Positions 34,920-44,457 of a stretch of DNA of 64,000 nucleotides are shown piece after piece. The notes beneath the pieces were generated by a model that saw nothing but the letters and a program-made list of their open reading frames with translations, did not search any database and was not told the origin of the DNA. The position numbers were made by a program, and so were the translations under genes. The stretch's first letter is position 1. Each line of letters opens with the position of its first letter. Origin of the DNA: Sulfurimonas marina (GTDB lineage: Bacteria; Campylobacterota; Campylobacteria; Campylobacterales; Sulfurimonadaceae); NCBI RefSeq assembly GCF_014905095.1, contig NZ_CP041165.1:1612001-1676000 (forward strand). The letters run 5' to 3'.

Positions 34920-35690
34920 ATGAGTACTCTCTCTTTAACTAGCGTTATATCATATAATATACAACAAAATAAATATTTAAAACTGAAAGCTTTTTTTATA
35001 TCGTTATTTTTACATCTACTACTGCTTGCACTCACTATAAAGCTGGCATCGGTACATCTTATTCAGCCAAAAGAGAGTGTGAAAGAGAGTACAACAGTTG
35101 TTTCTTTATCTTCATATCAGACAGTACAACCTAAAAAGGAGATTGTAAAAACCAAGCCTAAAAGTGTTCCCATACAGAAAAAGATAATAAAACAAAAACC
35201 TAAAAAGATTCAAAAAGTTGTTACAAAACCCATAGAGAAAAAAACTCTTCAGCAGGAGCAACCAAAACAAGCTGTTGTTCCTGCTGAGGCGTTTACGCCT
35301 CAAATTCCCGATACAGAGCAAAAGATTGAAGAGCGGAAAATACTAACACCGCAGAATTCTCCTTTGTCCGAACAGAAACGCCCTATGAAAGATCATGCCA
35401 AGAGAAACATAGGGAAAAGTGAGTTAGCGCTTATCCGTTCTTTAATCCAAAATGCTCTTAAATACCCCGCAATTGCCAAGAGATTGCACCTCGAAGGGGT
35501 TGTAGTTGTTTCCTTTTCTCTTTCCACAACCGGAGAAGTCTCAAACCTACAACTCGTTCAAAGCAGCGATAGCTCTGTATTGGATAAAAGAGCTCTTCAT
35601 ACAGTGTCGTCACTAGACGGAGAGTTTCCTCACATAAATCAAAAAGTTGATTTGAAAATTCCTATTGCATTTTCACTCCAACACTCATAA
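34920..35690 (+). CDS. TonB energy-transducing protein
   Basis: A 256-residue TonB. One N-terminal membrane helix (about residues 23-43; FFISLFLHLLLLALTIKLA with the conserved Ser and His that contact ExbB/ExbD), a periplasmic Lys/Pro/Gln-rich spacer (about 60-150) and a C-terminal TonB domain (about 170-254; YPAIAKRLHLEGVVVVSFSL, SSVLDKRALHTV). It carries proton-motive energy to outer-membrane receptors. No exbB or exbD gene lies near, so it must share an ExbBD pair from elsewhere. It is the first gene of a receptor/ABC cluster. Confidence 0.9.
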   Translation: MSTLSLTSVISYNIQQNKYLKLKAFFISLFLHLLLLALTIKLASVHLIQPKESVKESTTVVSLSSYQTVQPKKEIVKTKPKSVPIQKKIIKQKPKKIQKVVTKPIEKKTLQQEQPKQAVVPAEAFTPQIPDTEQKIEERKILTPQNSPLSEQKRPMKDHAKRNIGKSELALIRSLIQNALKYPAIAKRLHLEGVVVVSFSLSTTGEVSNLQLVQSSDSSVLDKRALHTVSSLDGEFPHINQKVDLKIPIAFSLQHS

Positions 35691-35701
35691 AGGAAATTTA
35701 A

Positions 35702-36724
35702 ATGAATTTTTTTATACCTCTGATGGTATTTCTATTGGCTGTCTCTCTACAGGCAAAAACTATAGAAGATTTTTATCATAAGCGAGTACAAACACCCGAT
35801 AAGGTTACAAAAGTATTTGGTTCTTCACCACCTATGAACTACCTTATCTATGCACTTAATCCAAAGAAAATGGTAGGACTTAACTTTAAAGCAAAAAACC
35901 CAAATAACTTTGCGACAAAAGAGTATCTAGACCCATATTTTTTATCTCTACCTGTCATTGGAACTTTCCACTCTACAGGAGCTGGCATCAACCTTGAAAC
36001 ACTTCTTATTAGCCGTCCCGATCTTATTTTAGTTTGGGCTGATGATATGATGGTTGCAACGGTTCAAAAGTCTATTAAACGTTCAAAGTTCCCAACTTTT
36101 ACGGTCCCTTTTAGAGAGATCGAAGATATACCCCGTGCCATCAAAGTAACTGCTGATACTATCGATGAACAAAAAAGAGGAAAACTCTTAAGTACTTATG
36201 CACAAAAGAGTATAGATGAGATCAAAAGCAAACTAGAAGGGGTCAAAACCACTAGATATTACTATGCAGAAGGTAATGACGGATTACAAACAGAGTGTGA
36301 CAAGTCATTTCATGTAGAAGCGATGAACTTTGCAGGAGGTGAAAATGTACACAAGTGCAAACAAAGTAACCTTAAAGGGCTCGAACAGATCAATATCGAA
36401 ACACTTTACAAATATAATCCAGAAGTGATCATCGCACAAAACCGTATGGTTTATAAAAACCTGTTTCACAATGAACTTTTTAACAACTTAGATGCAGTTA
36501 AAAACAAACGTGTTTATCTAGTACCAAATACACCTTTTAACTGGATAGATCGTCCACCCTCATTTATGAGAATTATCGGCATAGAGTGGCTTGCGAACAC
36601 TTTTCATCCAGGGGTGTATAACATAGACCTCAACAAACGTATTAAAGATTTTTACAAACTGTTTTTACAAGTAGAAATCACAGACAAACAAATTCAGACT
36701 ATATTAGGAGAAAATCAAAAATGA
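35702..36724 (+). CDS. Periplasmic metal/metallophore-binding protein (FecB/MolA-like)
   Basis: A 340-residue periplasmic protein with a signal peptide (about 1-18, ending LQA-K) and a two-lobed TroA/FecB-type fold. Visible segments are KVFGSSPPMNYLIYAL, RPDLILVWADD and the C-terminal RPPSFMRIIGIEWLANTFHP. Cys199 and Cys219, 20 apart, are matched in the second binding protein of the cluster. The RPPS-x-x-R-x-x-GI-x-WLA segment is common in class II ABC importers for iron complexes, cobalamin and molybdate (MolA). ModE control points to molybdate or tungstate. The stop overlaps the next receptor gene (ATGA). Confidence 0.82.
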   Translation: MNFFIPLMVFLLAVSLQAKTIEDFYHKRVQTPDKVTKVFGSSPPMNYLIYALNPKKMVGLNFKAKNPNNFATKEYLDPYFLSLPVIGTFHSTGAGINLETLLISRPDLILVWADDMMVATVQKSIKRSKFPTFTVPFREIEDIPRAIKVTADTIDEQKRGKLLSTYAQKSIDEIKSKLEGVKTTRYYYAEGNDGLQTECDKSFHVEAMNFAGGENVHKCKQSNLKGLEQINIETLYKYNPEVIIAQNRMVYKNLFHNELFNNLDAVKNKRVYLVPNTPFNWIDRPPSFMRIIGIEWLANTFHPGVYNIDLNKRIKDFYKLFLQVEITDKQIQTILGENQK

Positions 36725-38955
36725 AGTTAAAACTACCACTATTATCGCTTGTCGCGATTACCGCTTTACATGCAACACCGCTAAGTGTTGAAAAAATTGT
36801 TGTTAATTCCAACATAGAGGAGGAGGAAAACGGCCTCTATCTTTCAGATGAAAAGCAAGGTTCAAAACAGAATAAACAAACCTTTACACAAAAAAGTTTA
36901 TCTACACTTTCAACTCAAGCGAATATGAACCCTTACACGGTTATTCAGTTTTCACCATCTGTAAACTTTACACCTGTTGATCAAACAGGTTCAAACGAAC
37001 CAGCATATCACGATCCGATCCGTATCCGTGCTAAAAGTCAAACAGGTCCCGGTGGAGTTTATCTCATCAACGGAACTCCAATCTCAAGTAATCCAGGTGG
37101 GGGAAAACAGATGGTTGATCTTGAAAACATCTCATCTGTAGATCTGCATAAAGGGTACCTCAGTGTTAATAAAAACTTAGGATTTTCATCTTTGATCGGA
37201 AAAATAGATCTCAATATCCTAAAAGCAAAAAACAAAGCGGGTGCTCACCTTTCACAATCACTCGGGAGCAATAACTTTAGTAAAACTTTTGTACGTTTCG
37301 ATAGTGGGGCTATGGGTGATCTGCGTGTATTTGGTTCAGTGTCTGCTCTAAAAAACGACAAAACTAAAGGGGAAGGTGATCAACAAAGGTTTAACGGGAT
37401 GTTGGGGCTCTCTTATAAACCAAATGAGAGATTTTCATCAGAGCTTTATGTGATTAGAAATATTGACGAGCACCATAACTATGCAAGTTTAAGTTATGCC
37501 GAGGCAAAAGATCTAGACACTTATTTCTCAAAAGATTTTGCCACTACAAAACCGACTACGGCATCAAACAACTATTATGACTGGAACAAACAAGAGTTTT
37601 ATACAACTGCCGTAGTAGCAGATCTTACATATAAAGCCGGTAAAGATGATACTATCGTCTTAAAACCTTACTATAAAACAGACAAAGGACAATACTGGTT
37701 CAGTAAAACAAAAAACTCTACACCTATGGTTATGAACTGGCAGATGGAGCATGATCTTTATGGTGCAATCGCATCGTATGATCATAGTTTCGGTGACGCC
37801 GTAAATGCAAAAGTAGGATACTGGTACCACAAACAACTTCCTCCCGGACCTCCGACAGATCAGAAAAAATATGTTGTAGACGGCAACGGGGATCTTTCAT
37901 ATAAAGGGTATGGTATCTTAGCTGATACTTCATACCATACACTTCAGGCACCGTTTGTTGAACTTAGCGGTGATCTCGATAAGATTCACTACAGCGTAGG
38001 GCTTCAATACCAGACATTTACCCTTGCTTCAATCGATAGCTATACCGGTACTACAAGTGCTACAAGTATGGATCATGATGTTGCACTTACACAAGCTACA
38101 CTCGATTCATGGGCAAGTGTAGGTGAAAAGAAATTTAACACTTTTATCCCTGCACTTTATCTCTCATATGATCTTAGCTCTACAGATACAATCTATGTAG
38201 ACTACTCTAGAACATACGGATTTGATGTGAATCTTTTCCCGACATATGCAAGTAACAGAGCAGCTTTTGTCGTACAAGGGATTACACTCCAGTCTTTATG
38301 GGATGACTTAGAACTAGAAACATCTGACAACATCGATCTTGGAGCTCGTGTACAAACAGGAGCAGTTACACTAAACCCTAGTGTGTTTGTATCTTTTGTA
38401 AACAATAAACAGGCAAATATCTATGCAAACGGAGTAAACTATCCAGCGAATGTGGGTAAAGCACTCGGATATGGTGCTGAGTTTGCAGCTAACGGTGTAA
38501 TTACAGAGAGTTTAGAGTTTATCGCTTCACTTTCATACAACAGATACTACTTTACAGAGGATTTCCAAGCTTCTGCGACAGAGACGACAGATATTAAAGG
38601 GAACCAGCTTCCTGATGCACCTGAGTTTATGGCGAAAGGAGCACTCTCTTATACTCTCAAAGACTGGACATTTACACCAAGTGTGAGATACACGTCTAGC
38701 AGATACGGTGATGCGGCAAATACTGAAAAAATCGATGCCTTTACACTCGTTGATCTAGATGTTGCCTACAAAGCACCAAAAATGTTCGGCTCTAAAAATA
38801 CACTTTTTAGACTAACGGCAACAAACTTAACAAACCAAAAATATATCTCGACAATCATTGCAGCCGATAATGCACTTGCAGCTGACTCAACTAGCAGTAC
38901 ATATCAGACAGGTGCACCTTTTGGAATGTATGCAAGTTTAAATCTAAAATACTAA
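36721..38955 (+). CDS. TonB-dependent outer-membrane receptor 1
   Basis: A 744-residue receptor: signal peptide (about 1-18), TonB-box-like EKIVVNS (about 25-31), plug domain (about 55-165; IRIRAKSQTGPGGVYLINGTPI) and a 22-strand barrel ending in the outer-membrane signature ASLNLKY. The plug is atypical in reading PYTVIQFSPSVNFTPVD and is rich in Gly (GGGKQM). The substrate is not evident, but the gene lies between a binding-protein gene (4-bp overlap) and the permease gene (8 bp), so the receptor should feed that importer. Confidence 0.88.
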   Translation: MKLKLPLLSLVAITALHATPLSVEKIVVNSNIEEEENGLYLSDEKQGSKQNKQTFTQKSLSTLSTQANMNPYTVIQFSPSVNFTPVDQTGSNEPAYHDPIRIRAKSQTGPGGVYLINGTPISSNPGGGKQMVDLENISSVDLHKGYLSVNKNLGFSSLIGKIDLNILKAKNKAGAHLSQSLGSNNFSKTFVRFDSGAMGDLRVFGSVSALKNDKTKGEGDQQRFNGMLGLSYKPNERFSSELYVIRNIDEHHNYASLSYAEAKDLDTYFSKDFATTKPTTASNNYYDWNKQEFYTTAVVADLTYKAGKDDTIVLKPYYKTDKGQYWFSKTKNSTPMVMNWQMEHDLYGAIASYDHSFGDAVNAKVGYWYHKQLPPGPPTDQKKYVVDGNGDLSYKGYGILADTSYHTLQAPFVELSGDLDKIHYSVGLQYQTFTLASIDSYTGTTSATSMDHDVALTQATLDSWASVGEKKFNTFIPALYLSYDLSSTDTIYVDYSRTYGFDVNLFPTYASNRAAFVVQGITLQSLWDDLELETSDNIDLGARVQTGAVTLNPSVFVSFVNNKQANIYANGVNYPANVGKALGYGAEFAANGVITESLEFIASLSYNRYYFTEDFQASATETTDIKGNQLPDAPEFMAKGALSYTLKDWTFTPSVRYTSSRYGDAANTEKIDAFTLVDLDVAYKAPKMFGSKNTLFRLTATNLTNQKYISTIIAADNALAADSTSSTYQTGAPFGMYASLNLKY

Positions 38956-38963
38956 GGCTTTAA

Positions 38964-39992
38964 ATGACACACGTACATAACGGCAAGTTTATTTTTTTAG
39001 GGCTGACACTTTTACTTATAACAGCAACTCTCTTGCTGTTATGGGGGCAATATCCAATTGAGCTTAGTACTTTCCAAAGCTATATAAACTATAAGGTTTT
39101 CGGCATGGACACTACACTTGAAGCGGACACTATTACCCTTTTGGACAATATTATTTTAGAGATTCGCCTTCCCCGTATCCTTTTAGCAATCCTTATCGGT
39201 GCATCATTGGCAACCTCAGGAGCAGTATTTCAGGCGATGTTTGTCAACCCTCTTGTTTCACCGGGAATTTTAGGTGTGTTAGCGGGGGCATCTTTTGGAG
39301 CAGCACTTGGAATGTTACTCACTGAGGAGTGGTTTTTTATTCAAATACTTGCTTTTACTTTCGGGTTTATCGCTGTGGCTTTCTCAGTGCTGATAGGCTC
39401 TATGGTCAACAACTCCCGATCAAGCATTATGCTGGTTCTCGGCGGGGTTATTAGCGGCTCACTCTTTACCGCTTTTTTATCAGTTATCAAATATGTTGCA
39501 GATCCTTACTCTACCCTGCCCGCTATTGTTTACTGGCTAATGGGGAGTTTATCTATGGCTGAACTCGACGGAGTAGTGCTTGTAGCAATTCCGATGCTTA
39601 TCAGTATCTTTTCTATGGTACTTATGGGGAAATATTTCGATATTTTAAGCCTTGGGGACGAGGAAGCAAAAGCACTGGGTGTGAATGTAAAGATGATAAA
39701 GATATTAGCTATAGTACTCGCGACACTTGCTAGTTCACTTAGTGTTGTTATGGCGGGAATTATCGGCTGGATAGGGCTTATCATCCCACATATTATACGT
39801 ATGGCGATTGGTCCTTCACACGCTCTATTACTTCCTCTCTCAGCTATATTTGGCGGGCTGTTTTTGCTTCTGGCCGACTCTGTTTCCCGTCTGGCAATGA
39901 GTGTTGAGATCCCCATCGGGATACTTACATCACTTATCGGTATACCTATTTTTATTATTGTACTAAAGAATGCGAGGGCAGCATGGAACTAA
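38964..39992 (+). CDS. FecCD-type ABC importer permease
   Basis: A 342-residue integral membrane protein of the BtuC/FecCD family with about ten helices. Characteristic segments are IRLPRILLAILIGASLATSGAVFQAMFVNPLVSPGILGVLAGASFGAALG, LGDEEAKALGVNV (the cytoplasmic coupling helix region) and GIIGWIGLIIPHIIRMAIGPSHALLLPLSAIFGGLFLLLADS. It would form a homodimer, since a single permease gene is present. This class includes H. influenzae MolB. It overlaps the ATPase gene by 10 bp. Confidence 0.93.
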   Translation: MTHVHNGKFIFLGLTLLLITATLLLLWGQYPIELSTFQSYINYKVFGMDTTLEADTITLLDNIILEIRLPRILLAILIGASLATSGAVFQAMFVNPLVSPGILGVLAGASFGAALGMLLTEEWFFIQILAFTFGFIAVAFSVLIGSMVNNSRSSIMLVLGGVISGSLFTAFLSVIKYVADPYSTLPAIVYWLMGSLSMAELDGVVLVAIPMLISIFSMVLMGKYFDILSLGDEEAKALGVNVKMIKILAIVLATLASSLSVVMAGIIGWIGLIIPHIIRMAIGPSHALLLPLSAIFGGLFLLLADSVSRLAMSVEIPIGILTSLIGIPIFIIVLKNARAAWN

Positions 39993-40771
39993 AACCTATC
40001 ATAGAAGTAAAAAATCTCCACTTTTCCTATCCGAAATACAAAGTGCTTCACGGACTTGATTTTGAACTGCATCAAGGTGAAGTTGTCTCTTTGTTAGGGA
40101 AAAACGGATGTGGAAAAAGTACACTTATACGCCTTATTTTAGGTCTGCTGAAAAAGGATCAAGGGGAGATCTTACTACACGACAAAGATATAAAATCTTA
40201 TAAACAAAATGAGATAGCATCGCAAATAGCGTATATTCCTCAGTATCATAATGTCCCGTTTAACTATTCAGTACTCGATATGGTAGTTATGGGAAGAGTT
40301 TTTAAAATGGGACTATTTGCATCTCCTAGCAAACATGATATTGCCATGGCAAAAATAGCCTTGGAGAAAATCGGTATTGCGGATCTGCAAAACAAACCTT
40401 TTGGACAGCTCAGCGGCGGGCAAAAACAGATGGTTCTACTTGCCCGTGCACTGACCCAGGAAGCAAAAACTTTCATTATGGATGAACCGGTTTCTGGTCT
40501 TGATTACGGGAATCAAATCCGTTTGCTACAGATGATAAACAGCCTCGCGCAAGAGGGGTATACATTCCTAAAAACCACCCACTATCCTGATCATGCGATG
40601 ATGGTCTCTTCTCGTGTAGTGAGTATGAAAGATGGAAAGATTCTCTCTAGCGGTTCACCGACAGAGGTGATCACACCTGAGATGATCAATAATCTTTACA
40701 ATATAGAAGCAGAAATTGTACACCATAACAACAACCCGTTGTGTGTACCGAGCTTCTCAAAAGGTATATAA
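39983..40771 (+). CDS. ABC importer ATPase, FecE/MolC type
   Basis: A 262-residue ATPase partnered with the FecCD permease. Walker A is LGKNGCGKSTLI (about residues 37-48), the Q-loop in YIPQYHNVPF, signature LSGGQKQMVLLARAL, and Walker B FIMDEPVSGLDYG; the switch His is in KTTHYPDHA. PVSGLD replaces the common PTSHLD of iron-siderophore ATPases. It is 10 bp overlapped with the permease gene and its stop overlaps the start of the second binding-protein gene (TAATG). Confidence 0.92.
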   Translation: MELKPIIEVKNLHFSYPKYKVLHGLDFELHQGEVVSLLGKNGCGKSTLIRLILGLLKKDQGEILLHDKDIKSYKQNEIASQIAYIPQYHNVPFNYSVLDMVVMGRVFKMGLFASPSKHDIAMAKIALEKIGIADLQNKPFGQLSGGQKQMVLLARALTQEAKTFIMDEPVSGLDYGNQIRLLQMINSLAQEGYTFLKTTHYPDHAMMVSSRVVSMKDGKILSSGSPTEVITPEMINNLYNIEAEIVHHNNNPLCVPSFSKGI

Positions 40772-41745
40772 TGAAACTTTTACTACTGATAGCTATATTT
40801 TTATCACTGCATCTGCAAGCCAAAGTGATTGTTGATCATTATGGACGAAGTGTAAATGTTCCCGATAAAATAACTAAAATCTATGCAGCCTCACCGCCCC
40901 TTTCTATGAGTGTTCTGGCATTTGATCCAGATCTTTTAGCAGCTCTGAACACTCCATTTAGCGAAGAGCAAAAACCATATGTTGGAAGTGCCTATACAAA
41001 ACCCGTAGTGGGTGGGTTCTTCGGTCAGGGAAAATCTCCTAACCTTGAACTCTTAGCGGCTGCAAAACCTGATGTTATTATCGTATGGGGTGGAATGACA
41101 GGAGCAGATAAGATCCTTAAAAAACTTGAAGTTTTGGGGATCCCCGTTTTGTTTATAAAAAACAATACAATCTCCGATCTTATAGGACAGTTCAAACTCT
41201 ATGGGGAACTCAGCGGCAATACACAAAGAGCAAAAGAGCTGATCGAGTACACAAAACAAACACTATCACTGATAGACTCACTCCAAAGTAAGCTGCAACA
41301 ACAAAAGCAAAAAACTTTCTACTTTGCCGAGAGTATTGATGGTCTTCGCAGTGAGTGCCCGGGCTCATTTCACCTTGAACCTTTTTTATATACTGGGTCA
41401 AAAAATGCCCTTGATTGTAAAATGAGTTCAAACTACGGGATGGAGCAGATCTCTTTAGAGACAGTACTCTTATCCAAACCTGATCTCTTTATAGTTATGG
41501 AACCGCAGTTCTATACAAATATCTACAGAGACAAAAGGTTTGCTTCACTCAAAGCTGTAAAAAACAAAGAGGTATATCTCGTACCGTCAAAACCTTTTAA
41601 CTATATAACTCGTCCACCGTCATTCATGCGTTTAATGGGGATTCGATGGCTTATTCATACATTTTATCCGAATGTTTTGGATATTTCACTCAAAGAGGAA
41701 GAGAAAAAGTTTATGAAACTTTTTTTTAAAGGTTCAAATTTTTAA
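40771..41745 (+). CDS. Second periplasmic binding protein of the FecB/MolA-like type
   Basis: A 324-residue protein with signal peptide (about 1-17, ending LQA-K). The ATG at 40771 overlaps the ATPase stop; an in-frame GTG at 40741 would put ten extra residues before the signal and is rejected. It is a paralogue of the protein at 35702: shared segments include SPPLSMSVLAFDPDLL, YFAESIDGLRSEC and RPPSFMRLMGIRWLIHTFYP. Cys196 and Cys216 match the Cys pair of its paralogue in position and spacing. Two binding proteins for one permease suggest two forms of a ligand or two related ligands. Confidence 0.82.
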   Translation: MKLLLLIAIFLSLHLQAKVIVDHYGRSVNVPDKITKIYAASPPLSMSVLAFDPDLLAALNTPFSEEQKPYVGSAYTKPVVGGFFGQGKSPNLELLAAAKPDVIIVWGGMTGADKILKKLEVLGIPVLFIKNNTISDLIGQFKLYGELSGNTQRAKELIEYTKQTLSLIDSLQSKLQQQKQKTFYFAESIDGLRSECPGSFHLEPFLYTGSKNALDCKMSSNYGMEQISLETVLLSKPDLFIVMEPQFYTNIYRDKRFASLKAVKNKEVYLVPSKPFNYITRPPSFMRLMGIRWLIHTFYPNVLDISLKEEEKKFMKLFFKGSNF

Positions 41746-41752
41746 AACAAAT

Positions 41753-41776
41753 CGTTATATCAACAAATATACAAAG
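41753..41776 (+). promoter_or_regulatory. Second putative ModE operator, upstream of receptor 2
   Basis: CGTTATAT (41753-41760), 8 bases, then ATACAAAG (41769-41776). The left half is the exact consensus half-site as I remember it, and the right half matches at 5 of 8 positions. It fills most of the 41-bp gap between the second binding protein and receptor 2 and abuts the AAGGGG ribosome site, a position suited to repression. It could also arise by chance in AT-rich DNA. Confidence 0.45.
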
Positions 41777-41786
41777 GGGTATTTTA

Positions 41787-43820
41787 ATGAAAAAAACATA
41801 TTTTAGTCTTGTAACAGCATTGTTACTTACAACAACTTCACTTACTGCTGCAGAAACTATTCTAGAGACAATCGATGTAAACTCTGATGCAGATCATAGA
41901 GGCGATCTTCAATTAGAGAGTCCGACAAACTTATACAAAATTCAAAAAAGTACAAAAGCAGGCACAGAGGTTCTTGCACAAAAAGATATTGAAGCCTATA
42001 ATCCAAAAGATGTAATTGATCTTTTAAATAAAGCAACGGGGATGGATCTAAGTTATCATGGACGCCGTAGCCCATATGATCTAAAAATGCGCGGTAGCAG
42101 TAATATCACCTATATTATAGACGGGGCGATTCTTCCTCCCGCAGCTAGCCGTATGCTTTACAAATTTCCACTCATCGCTATTGAGGAGATCCAAATTGTA
42201 AGAAGTGCTACAGCTCTTTCAATCGCTCCATCTATAAATGTCGGTGCTTCTAACAGTGGTTCGGGTGTAAATATCGGATATATCATTATCCGTACAAAAC
42301 AACCTAAAAAGACCGAGGGGATCTTAAGCGCTTTTTTTGAAAAAGCTGTAAGTCAGCCTTATGCAAACGGCCAGTCGCTGTACACCGGGACACGTTTTGG
42401 AAGCAGTGATTCATGGAATGGATATATAGGTGCGATGGTTTCACGTTTCGATCGAAGAAGTAAAGAGACTTGGTTTGACGGGACTGAGAGTACATCGGGT
42501 ATGGTAAACGGTGGACTCAGTAACGGAAAATTTAACCTGAACTTTATGGCCTACAAAGATATAGGTACTTTAGAGATGCAAAGGGGTGTGAAACTTGACG
42601 GTACTCTCGATAATGCAAAATGGTATTACGATCCGCTCAAGACGACTCTTCTTTCAGTTGACGGGAGTATGGTTTGGAGCGAAGGACAAGTGACACTTTT
42701 TTCTCTTGCACATACACAATATGAACAGCTGGAGCATAATGAAAACTTTGTATTGCCTGCAGCTTCAACACGTAACTATGAAGAGAAAACACAATCATAC
42801 AGCTTAAGACACAACGCTACATTTGGAGATACAAAACTTCAGTTTGGCGGACAATATGTTGAGAGTGACGGATTTGGTTCTGATCTATTTAATCCGTATG
42901 TTAAATACGATACATCTATTAAAGGTGCATCGGCTTCGGTAGAACAAAGTTTATTTGACGGTGACTTGGTGGTTGATGCAGGATACAGATGGGATCAAAA
43001 ACACATAAAAAACTCTACAGCGGCAAAATCGGAAGCTTTAGCTAATCCTGATGCAAACAACGGTGTAGATTTAGCACCAGCGTCAATCATCACAGTTGGT
43101 GCCGTTTATAACATCTTAGATTCACAAACTTTAAGTGCACGTTACTTTTACGGGGACCAAGGGGTTTCAGGTGACTTTACATTAGAGACGCAAGACGGAA
43201 GCAAACTCGATCCTGAAAAACAAACACGTTATGAGATCTCACTCGATTCAAAGTTTACCCGCTCATTTAACTCTCTCATTACATATTTTGACACAAAAGT
43301 AGAGAATGAAAAACGTGCCACATCAAATACATACATTGTTGACGGAGAGGAGTATTACTACTACCAACAGGTAAATTCTCATACAAAAGGGCTCGAACTT
43401 ACACTCAAAGGGAAAATTGCCAAGACGACCAACTACAAGTTTTCATGGACAAGAATCCTCTCTAAAGAGACTCAAGATTTTGCAGGTGTAACGGATGAAG
43501 TGGGAGTTGTAGTGCCTGAAGATACTTTTACTGCCCTGCTCTCACACAGATGGGAGGATTACCTCTTTAATATTTCAGGGAAACAGGTAAGTAACTATAC
43601 AAGTTCTAAAAGCCCTATGGGACTCTCAAATGCAGACTTAGGTGACTATACACGTTTTGATGCCAATGTTGTAAAAGAGTTTAATTATTACGGAGTACCG
43701 ACTACTGCAAAACTCTACGGACGTAACCTTACAAACAACCATTACGCAACAAAATATACAACAGGTTACTACTTTGATCGAGGCCGTACACTCGGGTTAG
43801 AAGTAACTCTTAAATTTTAA
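41787..43820 (+). CDS. TonB-dependent outer-membrane receptor 2
   Basis: A 677-residue receptor with signal peptide (about 1-22), TonB-box-like ILETIDVNS (about 25-33), plug domain (about 55-175; DLLNKATGMDLSYHGRRSPYDLKMRGSSNITYIIDGAILPP) and a barrel ending GRTLGLEVTLKF with the terminal Phe. The plug/barrel junction reads GVNIGYIIIRTKQPKK. It is different enough from receptor 1 to suggest another ligand form. It has a strong AAGGGG ribosome site and a ModE-like site directly upstream, so it may be made from its own promoter as well as by read-through. Confidence 0.9.
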   Translation: MKKTYFSLVTALLLTTTSLTAAETILETIDVNSDADHRGDLQLESPTNLYKIQKSTKAGTEVLAQKDIEAYNPKDVIDLLNKATGMDLSYHGRRSPYDLKMRGSSNITYIIDGAILPPAASRMLYKFPLIAIEEIQIVRSATALSIAPSINVGASNSGSGVNIGYIIIRTKQPKKTEGILSAFFEKAVSQPYANGQSLYTGTRFGSSDSWNGYIGAMVSRFDRRSKETWFDGTESTSGMVNGGLSNGKFNLNFMAYKDIGTLEMQRGVKLDGTLDNAKWYYDPLKTTLLSVDGSMVWSEGQVTLFSLAHTQYEQLEHNENFVLPAASTRNYEEKTQSYSLRHNATFGDTKLQFGGQYVESDGFGSDLFNPYVKYDTSIKGASASVEQSLFDGDLVVDAGYRWDQKHIKNSTAAKSEALANPDANNGVDLAPASIITVGAVYNILDSQTLSARYFYGDQGVSGDFTLETQDGSKLDPEKQTRYEISLDSKFTRSFNSLITYFDTKVENEKRATSNTYIVDGEEYYYYQQVNSHTKGLELTLKGKIAKTTNYKFSWTRILSKETQDFAGVTDEVGVVVPEDTFTALLSHRWEDYLFNISGKQVSNYTSSKSPMGLSNADLGDYTRFDANVVKEFNYYGVPTTAKLYGRNLTNNHYATKYTTGYYFDRGRTLGLEVTLKF

Positions 43821-43851
43821 ACCGAAAAAATCCAAGGAAAGGAAAACTTCA

Positions 43852-44457
43852 ATGAATAAAACAGAAGAACAAAACAGCTGTCATAGCGGGAGGGTTATCT
43901 CCTTTACGCAGCTAAATAATGAGATAAAAGAGAAACCTCAGCCCCGTTTCGGCGGTGATGAGATACGTGTTGTAGATGCGATGATTGACATCATATACCC
44001 AAGCGTACCTTTTCCTTCAAATAAGATTTTTAAAACATTAGGTGCCGAGTATATCAGAAAGATGGTAGAACACCATCACCATCTACTGCTCAAAACAAAT
44101 ATAAAAACACTTTTTCCTCAACATCCAGAAGCGTTAAAGCTAGTGATAGATAGAAGTGTAGACTTCTTTGTCGAAGCACTCGGAGGTGGAGCAGTCTTTA
44201 CTTCTCAACATGGAGATCCTCATCTTAGACAGCGCCACTTTAAGATACCCATCAATGAAAACGACAGAGAGATCTGGCTTGCGATGTATAAAAAAACACT
44301 AAAAGAGCTAAAGTTTCCAAAAGAGCATTTAGAGGAGTTTTGGAACTGGATCGAACCCCTTTCAATCCGTATGATAAACCGTCGTACAAATACAAATGCG
44401 ATCAAACGCCACCACTGGCATGATGTAAAAACAGAACTGCTACAGGTCAATGTATGA
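43852..44457 (+). CDS. Truncated-haemoglobin-like protein with N-terminal extension
   Basis: A 201-residue protein. Residues about 60-185 resemble group II/III truncated globins: IRKMVEHHHHLLLKTNIKTLFP, then DFFVEALGGGAVFTSQHGDPHLRQRHFKIPINENDREIWLAMYKKTLKE, where PHLRQRHFKI holds the usual proximal-His region and EIWLAMY is the G-helix motif. The first 50 residues, with one Cys and His (QNSCHSG), are extra. Such globins bind O2 or NO; here it is co-translated with a flavin monooxygenase (ATGA overlap). A role in oxygen or NO handling, or haem-dependent chemistry on the ligand, is inference. Confidence 0.7.
   Translation: MNKTEEQNSCHSGRVISFTQLNNEIKEKPQPRFGGDEIRVVDAMIDIIYPSVPFPSNKIFKTLGAEYIRKMVEHHHHLLLKTNIKTLFPQHPEALKLVIDRSVDFFVEALGGGAVFTSQHGDPHLRQRHFKIPINENDREIWLAMYKKTLKELKFPKEHLEEFWNWIEPLSIRMINRRTNTNAIKRHHWHDVKTELLQVNV

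Noticed and set aside
40741-40770. Earlier GTG start for the second binding protein
   Set aside because: It would place polar residues before the signal peptide; the ATG at 40771 overlaps the upstream stop in the usual way.
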